From Amaricoccus sp. (GTDB taxonomy: Bacteria > Pseudomonadota > Alphaproteobacteria > Rhodobacterales > Rhodobacteraceae), in assembly GCF_017993425.1 (NCBI RefSeq), contig NZ_JAGOMQ010000041.1:1-32789 (forward strand): a stretch of DNA of 32,789 nt. Reading direction: 5' to 3'. How positions within the stretch are numbered: position 1 is the first letter of the stretch; every line of letters starts with the position of its first letter. Under the pieces are notes generated by a model, which saw only the letters and a list, made by a program, of their open reading frames with translations, searched no databases and was not told the DNA's origin. Positions 8,687 to 15,462 of this stretch are shown piece after piece. Both the position numbers and the translations under genes were made by a program.

Positions 8687-8748
8687 CCGGCTGGCCCGGG
8701 GGGCGGCGCCGGCCTCGGGGAGCCGCAAGGGCTCCCGCCCGGCCGGCG

Positions 8749-8772
8749 CCCGGAGGGCGTTCGCCCTCCGGG
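8749..8772 (-). terminator. Hairpin ending the bhc operon
   Basis: A perfect 11-bp stem (CCCGGAGGGCG, 8749-8759, with CGCCCTCCGGG, 8762-8772) lies 6 bp beyond the bhcD stop on the minus strand. A second hairpin (GGGAGCC / GGCTCCC) is just beyond. It is the likely end of the bhcABCD transcript and separates it from the CRISPR array. Confidence 0.55.
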
Positions 8773-8778
8773 GCCTGC

Positions 8779-9753
8779 TCAGGCGTCTACCTCGATGGCG
8801 AGGCCGCGCTCGCGGGCGACCTCGACGATGCGGGCGGAGACGGCGAGGTCCTGGAGGCCGACGCCGGTGCCGTCGAAGAGGGTGATCTCCTCGGCGGAGG
8901 AGCGGCCGGGATGCGTGCCGTTCACGACGGCGCCGATCGGGGTGATGGCGCTCTCCGCGATCAGGCCGGCGGCGATGGCGTGCTGGCTCTCGCCGATGGT
9001 GATCGCCTGCGCGACCTCGTCGGTGAAGACGGTGGCCTTGGCCAGCAGCGCCGTCTCGATCTCCTGCTTGCCCTTGGTGTCGGTGCCCATGCAGGCGAGA
9101 TGCGTGCCGGGCGAGACGTGGGCGGCGAGGAGCGAGGGGGCGAAGGAGGAGGTGATGGTGATGATGACGTCGGCGGCGCGCAGGCCGTCGAGCTCCACCG
9201 CCTCGAAGGGCAGGCCGACCTCGGCCGCGACCTTCGCGAGGCTCGGCAGCATGTCGGGGTGGAGGTTCCAGGCGACGACCTTCTCGAAGCTCCGCTGCTT
9301 CGCGGCGGCGCGGAGCTGGAAGCCGGCCTGGTGGCCGGCGCCGACCATGCCGAGCACCTTCGCGTCCTTGCGGGCGAGGTGGGCGATCGAGACGGCCGAG
9401 GCGGCGGCGGTGCGGGCGGCGGTCAGGTAGTTGCCGCCGACCATGGCCGAGACGCGCCCCGTGTCGGGATCGAACAGGAACACCGTCGACTGGTGGTTGA
9501 TGATGCCCTTGCCCGGATAGCGCTCGAGGTTGTGCGGCCAGTAGCCGCCGGCCTTGACGCCGAGGGTCCCTCCGGCGCGGTCGAAGCCGCCCTTGAAGCC
9601 GTAGAGGGCGTCGGCGTGGCCGATCGCCTCGCGGATGACCGGGAAGTTGTAGGCGTCGCCGCGGGCCATGGCGGCGAAGACGGACTCCACCGCGACGAAG
9701 GCGTCCTCCATCGAGATGAGCTGCGGGCAGACGGCTTCGGGGACGATGAACAC
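8779..9753 (-). CDS. bhcD: Iminosuccinate reductase (beta-hydroxyaspartate cycle)
   Basis: Last enzyme of the beta-hydroxyaspartate cycle: reduces iminosuccinate to L-aspartate with NAD(P)H, regenerating the amino donor for BhcA. The 324-residue product is of the ornithine cyclodeaminase / mu-crystallin fold: substrate-domain Lys67 in GVKAGGYWP, dinucleotide loop GMVGAGHQAG (135-144), and ITSSFAP followed by GTHLACMGTDTKGK. GTG 9753 is chosen because AAGGA lies 10 bases upstream and the protein then begins MFIVPEA; an in-frame TTG at 9783 would add ten residues. Identification rests on the fixed bhcABCD order as much as on the family, since the family also contains cyclodeaminases and other imine reductases. 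Confidence 0.93.
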   Translation of the reverse strand: MFIVPEAVCPQLISMEDAFVAVESVFAAMARGDAYNFPVIREAIGHADALYGFKGGFDRAGGTLGVKAGGYWPHNLERYPGKGIINHQSTVFLFDPDTGRVSAMVGGNYLTAARTAAASAVSIAHLARKDAKVLGMVGAGHQAGFQLRAAAKQRSFEKVVAWNLHPDMLPSLAKVAAEVGLPFEAVELDGLRAADVIITITSSFAPSLLAAHVSPGTHLACMGTDTKGKQEIETALLAKATVFTDEVAQAITIGESQHAIAAGLIAESAITPIGAVVNGTHPGRSSAEEITLFDGTGVGLQDLAVSARIVEVARERGLAIEVDA

Positions 9754-9785
9754 GGGGGCGCGGTCCTTGAATCGGGGCGGCAAAG

Positions 9786-9811
9786 CCTGCGTATCACGCG
9801 TGATACGCAGG
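9786..9811 (-). promoter_or_regulatory. 26-bp perfect palindrome before bhcD
   Basis: Each arm is 13 bp (CCTGCGTATCACG and its complement), with no interruption at the centre (9798/9799). It lies 32 bp upstream of the chosen bhcD start in the bhcC-bhcD gap. It could be an operator, or an RNA hairpin that tunes bhcD expression. The inner TCACGCGTGA also occurs at 20378-20387, downstream of secA. Confidence 0.6.
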
Positions 9812-9839
9812 TCATGTCGTTGATTTTAAAGGGAAATCT

Positions 9840-9859
9840 CCGCGGCGTCAGCGCCGCGG
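9840..9859 (-). terminator. Hairpin between bhcC and bhcD
   Basis: CCGCGGCG pairs with CGCCGCGG around a 4-nt loop, 15 bp after the bhcC stop. On the minus strand it is followed by AGATTTCCCTTTAAAATC, moderately T-rich, so it may act as a partial terminator that lowers bhcD expression relative to bhcABC. Confidence 0.45.
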
Positions 9860-9874
9860 CAAGCTTTGCAGGCG

Positions 9875-11038
9875 TCAGTAGGCCTTGCCGCGGGCCGAGA
9901 CCGGCCAGAGCGCCTCGACCTTGCCGCCGCGCACGCCGACATACCAGTCGTGGACGTTGCAGGTCGGGTCGCAGTGGCCGGGGACCAGCTTCAGCTTCTC
10001 GTTGATCTTCAGCACCCCGTTCGGGTCGTCGACCACGCCGTGCTCGTCGGAGCACTTGATGTACTTCACGTCGTCGCGGCCGTAGACGAAGGGCAGGCCG
10101 CTGTCGACCGACTGCGCCTTGAGGCCGGCGTCCACCACGGCGAGGTTCGGCTTGGCGTGGGACATGACGCTCGTCAGGATGAAGAGCGCGTTCTCCCACT
10201 CGCCCTGGTCGATGCGCTTGCCGTCCTTGTCATGGATGCGGCCGTAGTCGGCGTCCATGAAGGCGTAGCTGCCGCACTGGAGCTCGTTGTAGACGCCCGA
10301 GTTCGCCTCGAAGTAGTAGCTGCCGGTGCCGCCGCCGGAGACCAGCTCGGGCTTGAGGCCGATGGCGGTCAGCGCGTCGACGGCGTCCTTCACCTGGGCG
10401 ATGGCGGCGTCGAGCTTCTCCTTGCGGGCCTCGAAGCTGTCGAGGTGCTGCATGGCGCCCTGATAGGCCTGGATGCCGGTGAACTTCAGGTTCGGCGCGG
10501 CGTCGATCGCCTTGGCGATCTCCACCACGGCCTCGGTCGTCTTCACGCCGCAGCGGCCGGCGCCGCAGTCGATCTCGACGAAGCACTCGAGCGTCGTGCC
10601 GTGCTTCTGCGCCGCCGCCGAGAGGTCGGCGACGTTCGCCACGTCGTCGACGCAGACGATGATCCGGGCGCCGTATTTCGGCAGGCGGGCGAGCCGGTCG
10701 ATCTTGGCCGGGTCGCGGACCTGGTTCGAGACGAGGATGTCCTTGATGCCGCCGCGGGCGAAGACCTCGGCCTCGGAGACCTTCTGGCAGCACACGCCGA
10801 CGGCGCCGCCAAGCGACTCCTGGAGCTTCTGCACGTCCACGGACTTGTGCATCTTGCCGTGGGAGCGGTGGCGCATCCCGTGCGACTTGGCGTAGTCGCC
10901 CATCTTCTTGACGTTGCGCTCCAGCGCGTCGAGGTCGAGGATCAGGCAGGGCGTCTGGATCTCGTCCACGGACATGCCGATGGCGGCGGGGATGTCGAAA
11001 CCCACCTCGGGCTCGGCGATCTTCTCTTGCTTGGTCAT
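9875..11038 (-). CDS. bhcC: beta-Hydroxyaspartate aldolase
   Basis: Joins glycine and glyoxylate into (2R,3S)-beta-hydroxyaspartate, the carbon-carbon bond-forming step of the cycle. The 387-residue protein is a fold-type III PLP enzyme related to D-threonine aldolase: barrel start with the Schiff-base lysine K62 in RSHGKMHKS, the middle VEIDCGAGRCGV, and the glycine loop SGGGTGSYY. The C-terminal PGHCDPTCNVHDW has His and Asp placed as in the divalent-metal site of D-threonine aldolases. It starts at ATG 11038, with GGGAGGA upstream, 13 bp after bhcB. The gene context separates it from ordinary D-threonine aldolases. Confidence 0.95.
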   Translation of the reverse strand: MTKQEKIAEPEVGFDIPAAIGMSVDEIQTPCLILDLDALERNVKKMGDYAKSHGMRHRSHGKMHKSVDVQKLQESLGGAVGVCCQKVSEAEVFARGGIKDILVSNQVRDPAKIDRLARLPKYGARIIVCVDDVANVADLSAAAQKHGTTLECFVEIDCGAGRCGVKTTEAVVEIAKAIDAAPNLKFTGIQAYQGAMQHLDSFEARKEKLDAAIAQVKDAVDALTAIGLKPELVSGGGTGSYYFEANSGVYNELQCGSYAFMDADYGRIHDKDGKRIDQGEWENALFILTSVMSHAKPNLAVVDAGLKAQSVDSGLPFVYGRDDVKYIKCSDEHGVVDDPNGVLKINEKLKLVPGHCDPTCNVHDWYVGVRGGKVEALWPVSARGKAY

Positions 11039-11051
11039 GGCGTCCTCCCGC

Positions 11052-12029
11052 TCAGGCGTTCCAGGGCAGCTTGTCGAGGTCGACGTTGCCGCCGGTGACG
11101 ATCACGCCGACCCGCTTGCCGGCGAACCTGTCCTTGTTCTTGAGGATGGTGGCGAGCGGCACCGCCGAGCTCGGCTCCATCACGATCTTCATGCGCTTCC
11201 AGATCAGCTTCATCGCGTCGACGATCTCCTCCTCGGTGGCGACGAGGACGTCGGTCACGTGGCGCGAGACGAAGTGCCAGGTCAGATCCTTGAGCGGCAC
11301 CTTGAGGCCGTCGGCGACCGTGTCCGGCGCGTCGTCGGCGATGATGTGGCCGGCCTTGAAGCTGCGGTAGGCGTCGTCGGCGTTCTTCGGCTCGGCCGCG
11401 AAGATCTCGACATGCGGCGCGATGGTCGAGAGCGTCAGGCAGGTGCCCGAGACCATGCCGCCGCCGCCGATCGGCGCGACCACGGCGTCGAGGCCCTCGA
11501 CCTGGTCCATCAGCTCGCGCGAGCAGGTGCCCTGCCCGGCGATCACGCGGGGGTCGTTGTAGGGATGCACGAACTCCGCGCCGCTCTCGGCCACGACCTC
11601 GGCGAAGACCGCCTCGCGCGAGCTGGTCGAGGGCTCGCATTCCACCACGCGGCCGCCGTAGCCCTTCACGGCGTCCTTCTTGGCCTGCGGCGCGGTGCGC
11701 GGCATGACCACCGTGCAGGGGATGCCGCGCCGGCCGGCCGCATAGCTGAGGCAGGTGCCGTGGTTGCCGCTCGAATGCGTGGCGACGCCCTTGGCCGCCT
11801 GCGCGTCGGAGAGGCCGAAGACGGCGTTGGAGGCGCCGCGGGCCTTGAAGGCGCCGGCCTTCTGGAAGTTCTCGCACTTGAAGAACAGCTCGGCCCCGAC
11901 GAGCCCGTTGATGAAGCTCGAGGTCAGGACCGGCGTCTTGTGGATGTAGGGCCGGATGCGCTCGTGCGCAGCCAGCATGTCTTCGAAGGTCGGAATGACG
12001 AGGGTGTCCGCGACGGCGGTCTCGGTCAT
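11052..12029 (-). CDS. bhcB: beta-Hydroxyaspartate dehydratase
   Basis: Removes water from beta-hydroxyaspartate to give iminosuccinate, the substrate of BhcD. The 325-residue protein is a fold-type II PLP enzyme of the threonine dehydratase / serine racemase group: Schiff-base K62 in AGAFKARGA, SSGNHGT for the carboxylate, phosphate loop APIGGGGMVSG, and TGGNVDL near the end. The ATG at 12029 has AGGAAG a few bases upstream and lies 8 bp beyond the end of bhcA. By sequence alone threonine dehydratase or serine racemase activity could not be excluded; its position between bhcA and bhcC decides the call. Confidence 0.94.
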   Translation of the reverse strand: MTETAVADTLVIPTFEDMLAAHERIRPYIHKTPVLTSSFINGLVGAELFFKCENFQKAGAFKARGASNAVFGLSDAQAAKGVATHSSGNHGTCLSYAAGRRGIPCTVVMPRTAPQAKKDAVKGYGGRVVECEPSTSSREAVFAEVVAESGAEFVHPYNDPRVIAGQGTCSRELMDQVEGLDAVVAPIGGGGMVSGTCLTLSTIAPHVEIFAAEPKNADDAYRSFKAGHIIADDAPDTVADGLKVPLKDLTWHFVSRHVTDVLVATEEEIVDAMKLIWKRMKIVMEPSSAVPLATILKNKDRFAGKRVGVIVTGGNVDLDKLPWNA

Positions 12030-12037
12030 GGTCTTCC

Positions 12038-13228
12038 TCACGCGGCGTTGGAGAGCGTGGCGCTCTCGGTGGTCCGATAGTACTCGGCCGCCGCCGCGAC
12101 GCCAGAACCGAGCTTCACCTGCATGCCGAGGTCGGCCATGACCATCTCGGCGCAGGCGAGGCCGGAGAGCGCCATGACGTCGGTCAGCGAGCCGAGATGG
12201 CCGATGCGGAAGACCTTGCCCGCGACCTCGCCGAGGCCGACGCCGAAGGCGACGCCGTACTTGTCCGCCGCATGGACGACGAGCTTCGTGCTGTCGACGC
12301 CCTGCGGCACGACGATGGCGGAGACGGTGTCGGAGTAGAGATCCGGCGACTGGGCGCAGAGCTTCAGCCCCCAGCCGGCGACGCCGCGGCGGACGCCCTC
12401 GGCGATGCGGCGGTGGCGGGCGAAGACGTTCTCGAGCCCCTCCTCCTCGATCATCTTCAGCGACTCGCCGAGGCCGAACAGGAGCTGCACCGGCGGCGTG
12501 TAGGGATAGCCGCCCTTGGGGTTCATGTTGAGCATGTCGCGGAAGTCGAGGAAGCAGCGCGGCAGCTTCGCCGTCTCCATCGCGGCGATCGCCTTGGAGC
12601 TCGCGGCGACGATGGCGAGGCCCGCCGGGAGCATGAAGCCCTTCTGGCTGCCGGTGACGGCGACGTCGACGCCCCACTCGTCCATGCGGAAGTCCATCGA
12701 GGCGATCGAGCTGACGCCGTCGACGAGGAGCAGCGCCGGGTGCCTGGCCGCGTCCAGCGCCTTGCGGACGGCGGCGACGTCGGAGCGGACGCCGGTGGCG
12801 GTCTCGTTATGGGTGACGAGGACGGCCTTGATCTCGTGGCTCTTGTCCGCCTCGAGCACGGCCTGGAACTCGGCCGCCGGCGCGCCGGCGCCCCAGGGGG
12901 CGTTGAGCTGGTGGACGTTCAGGCCGTGCCGGTTGCACATGTCGATCCACTTGTGGGAGAACATGCCGTGGCGGCAGGCGAGGACCTTGTCGCCGGGCGA
13001 CAGGGTGTTGGAGATCGCCGCCTCCCAGCCCGCGGTGCCGGTGGCGGGGAACAGGAACACCTCGCCCTTCTCGGTCTTCAGGACCTTCCGCACGCCCGGG
13101 AACAGCGGCGCGAAGATCGCCGCGAAGCTCGCCGAGCGGTGGTCGAGCGTCGGCATGTTGACGGCGTGACGCAGCCGCTCGGGGATGTTGGTGGGGCCGG
13201 GGATGAAGACCGGGTTCTGGCTGGACAT
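12038..13228 (-). CDS. bhcA: Aspartate-glyoxylate aminotransferase
   Basis: First enzyme of the cycle: transfers the amino group of aspartate to glyoxylate, yielding oxaloacetate and glycine. The 396-residue protein is a fold-type I class V aminotransferase of the alanine/serine-glyoxylate type: GPTNIPERL near the N-terminus, FPATGTAGWEA (59-71), HNETATG (140-146), VDGVSSIASMDF with the PLP-binding Asp170, and Schiff-base K196 in TGSQKGFM. ATG 13228 has GGAGGAA 6 bases upstream; an 19-residue longer frame to 13285 would run over the promoter. It heads the bhcABCD operon and is divergent from bhcR. Confidence 0.95.
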   Translation of the reverse strand: MSSQNPVFIPGPTNIPERLRHAVNMPTLDHRSASFAAIFAPLFPGVRKVLKTEKGEVFLFPATGTAGWEAAISNTLSPGDKVLACRHGMFSHKWIDMCNRHGLNVHQLNAPWGAGAPAAEFQAVLEADKSHEIKAVLVTHNETATGVRSDVAAVRKALDAARHPALLLVDGVSSIASMDFRMDEWGVDVAVTGSQKGFMLPAGLAIVAASSKAIAAMETAKLPRCFLDFRDMLNMNPKGGYPYTPPVQLLFGLGESLKMIEEEGLENVFARHRRIAEGVRRGVAGWGLKLCAQSPDLYSDTVSAIVVPQGVDSTKLVVHAADKYGVAFGVGLGEVAGKVFRIGHLGSLTDVMALSGLACAEMVMADLGMQVKLGSGVAAAAEYYRTTESATLSNAA

Positions 13229-13256
13229 GGCGTTCCTCCGCTTGTCGTTGCCGAGG

Positions 13257-13285
13257 GTTATAGCCCGCGCCGACCGGGGGCGCAA
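13257..13285 (-). promoter_or_regulatory. bhcABCD promoter
   Basis: On the minus strand TTGCGC (13280-13285) and TATAAC (13257-13262) are separated by exactly 17 bp, with the -10 box ending 28 bp before the bhcA ATG. This is one of the best sigma70-like pairs in the window and gives a leader of roughly 20 nt. Confidence 0.65.
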
Positions 13286-13291
13286 TTTTTT

Positions 13292-13306
13292 TGAAATCTT
13301 TTTTCA
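13292..13306. promoter_or_regulatory. IclR-type operator candidate (BhcR site)
   Basis: TGAAATCTTTTTTCA is a 15-bp dyad (TGAAA-N5-TTTCA) whose length and arms resemble the E. coli IclR consensus TGGAAAT-N-ATTTCCA. It sits 6 bp upstream of the bhcA -35 box, between bhcA and bhcR. A second, tighter dyad, TGAA-TTT-TTCA, is at 13349-13359. BhcR of Paracoccus is known to bind this intergenic region; the exact base assignment here is inference. Confidence 0.5.
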
Positions 13307-13433
13307 TAACCTTTGCGACTGCGGTAAGCGCATGGAAAGGCTGGTGTTTGAATTTTTCATGGGATGGACGGGTTTTTCGTTTTATGAATTTGCGGTTGCC
13401 GGGTAAGACGGCGCGAGGAGGAGCGAGTCGCCG

Positions 13434-14258
13434 ATGGAAGCCGTTCCGAAGCGCACGCGCGGCCGGCCGCGCGCCTTCAATCCCGACCCCGAGGCGGGCG
13501 TGGTGCAGTCGCTCGACCGGGCGCTCGCCATCCTCAAGGTGCTGGCCTCGGGCGAGGGGATGAGCCTGACCGAGCTCGCCGAGGCCTCGGGGCAGGCGCC
13601 GGCCACGGTCTATCGCGCGCTCCAGACCTTCGCCGGCCACGGCATGGCCGAGCAGGACCCGGCGACCCAGCTCTGGGCCGTGGGTCCGGAGGCGTTCCGC
13701 ATCGGGGCGGCGTTCCTGACCCGGACGAGCCTCGTCGAGCAGTCGCGTCCCGTGCTGCGCGAGCTGATGGCCGAGGCGGACGAGACGGCGAACCTCGGCA
13801 TCGCCGACGGGGCGGAGGTGGTGTTCCTGAGCCAGGTCGAGACGCAGCAGCCGATCCGGGCGTTCTTCCGGCTCGGGGCGCGCGGGCCGATCCACGCGAG
13901 CGGCATCGGCAAGGCGCTGCTCGCCTTCGGGCCGGAGGCGCGGCTCGCCCGTCTGCTGCGCGCCGGGCCGCTCGGCGCCTTCACGCCGCGGACGCTGGTG
14001 GAGCCGGCCGCGCTCCGCGCCGACCTCGCGGCGGCGCGCGAGCGCGGCTGGGCGATCGACGACGAGGAGCGGACGGAGGGGATGCGCTGCATCGCCGCGC
14101 CGATCTTCAACGAGCACCGCGAGGCGGTCGCCGGGGTCTCGGTCTCCGGGCCGACGCTGCGGGTGACGCCGGCGCGGGCCGACGCGCTCGGCGAGGCGGT
14201 GCGGCGGGCGGCCGACCGCATCACCGCCGCCGTCGGCGGCGACGCGCCGCGGCGGTGA
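13434..14258 (+). CDS. bhcR: IclR-family regulator of the beta-hydroxyaspartate cycle
   Basis: A 274-residue regulator divergent from bhcA. Residues about 23-85 form the winged helix-turn-helix (QSLDRALAILKVLASG...LTELAEASGQAPATVYRALQTF). The C-terminal effector domain has the IclR landmarks GPIHASGIGKALLAF, a DDEE-containing stretch (RERGWAIDDEERTEGMRCIAAPIF) and VAGVSVSGPTLRV. An Arg/Lys-rich N-terminal tail (KRTRGRPR) precedes the DNA-binding domain. In Paracoccus the homologue controls the bhc genes and its DNA binding responds to glyoxylate; that role is inferred here from position. GAGGAG precedes the ATG. A clear intrinsic terminator follows. Confidence 0.93.
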   Translation: MEAVPKRTRGRPRAFNPDPEAGVVQSLDRALAILKVLASGEGMSLTELAEASGQAPATVYRALQTFAGHGMAEQDPATQLWAVGPEAFRIGAAFLTRTSLVEQSRPVLRELMAEADETANLGIADGAEVVFLSQVETQQPIRAFFRLGARGPIHASGIGKALLAFGPEARLARLLRAGPLGAFTPRTLVEPAALRADLAAARERGWAIDDEERTEGMRCIAAPIFNEHREAVAGVSVSGPTLRVTPARADALGEAVRRAADRITAAVGGDAPRR

Positions 14259-14364
14259 TCCAGATCAAGGCGGGGGCCCCCGGGGAGGCCTAGGAAAGAG
14301 CCGGAACGGGACGGCAAGGCTGCGGCCGGCCCGATCAGCGCCGCCGGCTCTCCGTCGCAGGACG

Positions 14365-14389
14365 GGCGCGCCGGCGGCGCGCCTTTTTT
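14365..14389 (+). terminator. Intrinsic terminator downstream of bhcR
   Basis: Two copies of GGCGCGCC (14365-14372 and 14376-14383) form an 8-bp stem with a 3-nt loop, followed by six T residues (14384-14389). Confidence 0.82.
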
Positions 14390-14395
14390 GGGCGT

Positions 14396-14454
14396 CTGAT
14401 ACGGGAATCGCCTGATACGTTCCCGCGCGTGTCAGCCGGATCGACGCGACACGC
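14396..14454. repeat. Cluster of short direct and inverted repeats
   Basis: CTGATACG occurs twice (14396-14403, 14412-14419). CGGGAA (14402-14407) and TTCCCG (14420-14425) are inverted around the second copy. GCGTGTC (14427-14433) pairs with GACACGC (14448-14454). No gene is visible between bhcR and the glutathione transferase gene (14259-14709); this cluster, the terminator and the structured repeat that follows are its content. Confidence 0.4.
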
Positions 14455-14468
14455 TGGCAGATGTCTCC

Positions 14469-14590
14469 GCGCGATTTGGCGAGTGACAAATCGCGCCGCG
14501 CCTGCCCGCCCGGGGCAGGCGCGATTCCGCGCCAGCCGGGCAGGCGCGCCGCGATTGCGCGCGACGGGGAAATCGGCGCCCCTCTCGGGT
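14469..14590 (-). repeat. Diverged member of the hairpin-rich repeat family
   Basis: Read on the plus strand, this stretch aligns with the reverse complement of the middle of the 19981-20328 element. Shared blocks include GCGCGATTCCGCGC (14519-14532) and GAAATCGGCGCCCCTC (14570-14585). It opens with a 9-bp stem (GCGCGATTT 14469-14477, AAATCGCGC 14488-14496) in the place where the other copies have GACGGATTTG...CAAATCCGTC. An 11-bp stem (CGCGCCTGCCC 14497-14507, GGGCAGGCGCG 14513-14523) follows. The outer ends of the element are not recognisable here. Confidence 0.6.
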
Positions 14591-14709
14591 CTCGCTTCGG
14601 CGTGGCCCGACGGACCGCGCGGGTCTCCACCGGAGACCCGGCAAGATGCGGTCCGGGGGGATATCGTCGAGCTTCCGGGGAAGGGATCAACCGAAGGTCG
14701 TCTGACCGG

Positions 14710-15372
14710 CTAGTCGCGGTCCGGCGCGCCCGGCGGGAAGTACGGGCGATACGGGCGGGCGGCGTCGACCGCCCTCGCCATCGACGGGCGGGCGAGCAGG
14801 CGGGCGCGGAAGGCGCGGGTCCGTGCCAGATCCTCCGGGATCGGGTGAACCCAGTCGGCGTAGAAGAGCGAGGGCGCCGCGGCGCAGTCGGCGAGGCCGA
14901 ACTCCGCCCCCGCGGCCCAGGCCCGCCCCTCCATCGCGCCGTCGAGCCAGCCATAGGCGGCGTCGAGCAGCCGCCGCGCCTCGGCCACGCCGTAGGCGTC
15001 GCGCTCGCCTTCCGGACGCAGATGGTCGAGCACGACCTTCTGCATCGGCGCCATCACATAATTGTCAAAGAACCGGTCCATCTTGCGCGACTCGAGCGCC
15101 GCCTGCGGATCGCCCGGCAGCAGCCGCGCCGGCCCCGGCGCCCGCAGCGAGAGGTGCTCGACGATGACGCTCGACTCGACGACCGTCCGCCCCTCGTCGA
15201 CGAGGACCGGCATCCGCCGGATCGGCCACAGCGCCGCGAACTCCGCGTTCGCCTCGGGATCGTCGGGGCTGCCGAGCACCCGGAACGTGAAGGCGAGGCC
15301 GAGCTCGTCCAGCGCGACCAGCACCTTCTGGCAATAGGACGAGAACGGGTGCCCGTAGAGAACCAGATCCAC
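14710..15372 (-). CDS. Glutathione S-transferase family protein
   Basis: A 220-residue protein with the two-domain GST layout. The N-terminal thioredoxin-like domain (about 1-80) contains YGHPFSSYCQKVLVALDELGL, RRMPVLVDEG with the cis-proline, and VVESSVIVEHL, whose ES pair contacts the gamma-glutamyl group of glutathione. The helical C-terminal domain has the conserved FGLADCAAAPSLFY capping segment. Such enzymes conjugate, isomerise or reduce with glutathione; the substrate is unknown. It is divergent from the deaminase gene at 15463, with a 90-bp gap, and is followed by a gene-free repeat-rich stretch. Confidence 0.88.
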   Translation of the reverse strand: MDLVLYGHPFSSYCQKVLVALDELGLAFTFRVLGSPDDPEANAEFAALWPIRRMPVLVDEGRTVVESSVIVEHLSLRAPGPARLLPGDPQAALESRKMDRFFDNYVMAPMQKVVLDHLRPEGERDAYGVAEARRLLDAAYGWLDGAMEGRAWAAGAEFGLADCAAAPSLFYADWVHPIPEDLARTRAFRARLLARPSMARAVDAARPYRPYFPPGAPDRD

Positions 15373-15407
15373 CGTCCCCTCCCGCGGCCCGGCATACTTT
15401 GGTCAGG

Positions 15408-15431
15408 TTGACAGCACGCGCCAGCGCGTGC
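15408..15431 (+). promoter_or_regulatory. TTGACA box followed by an 18-bp dyad
   Basis: A consensus -35 box TTGACA (15408-15413) runs directly into GCACGCGC-CA-GCGCGTGC (15414-15431), a perfect dyad filling the usual spacer position before the deaminase operon. The expected -10 (CAAGCG) is poor. The arrangement suits a promoter with an operator in its spacer. Confidence 0.42.
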
Positions 15432-15462
15432 AAGCGCTCGGGCAAAAAGGGACAGGTTGCGG

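Noticed and set aside
8295-8885. Open frames through the CRISPR array with repeated SIHAPA-like peptides
   Set aside because: The peptide repeats are translations of the CRISPR repeat and not protein coding.
13258-13285. Extended bhcA start at 13285
   Set aside because: It would translate the -10/-35 promoter region and ignores GGAGGAA directly before ATG 13228.
14265-14954. Minus-strand frame running from the repeat region into the GST gene
   Set aside because: It is in a different frame from the GST, lacks any domain and is explained by GC-rich composition.
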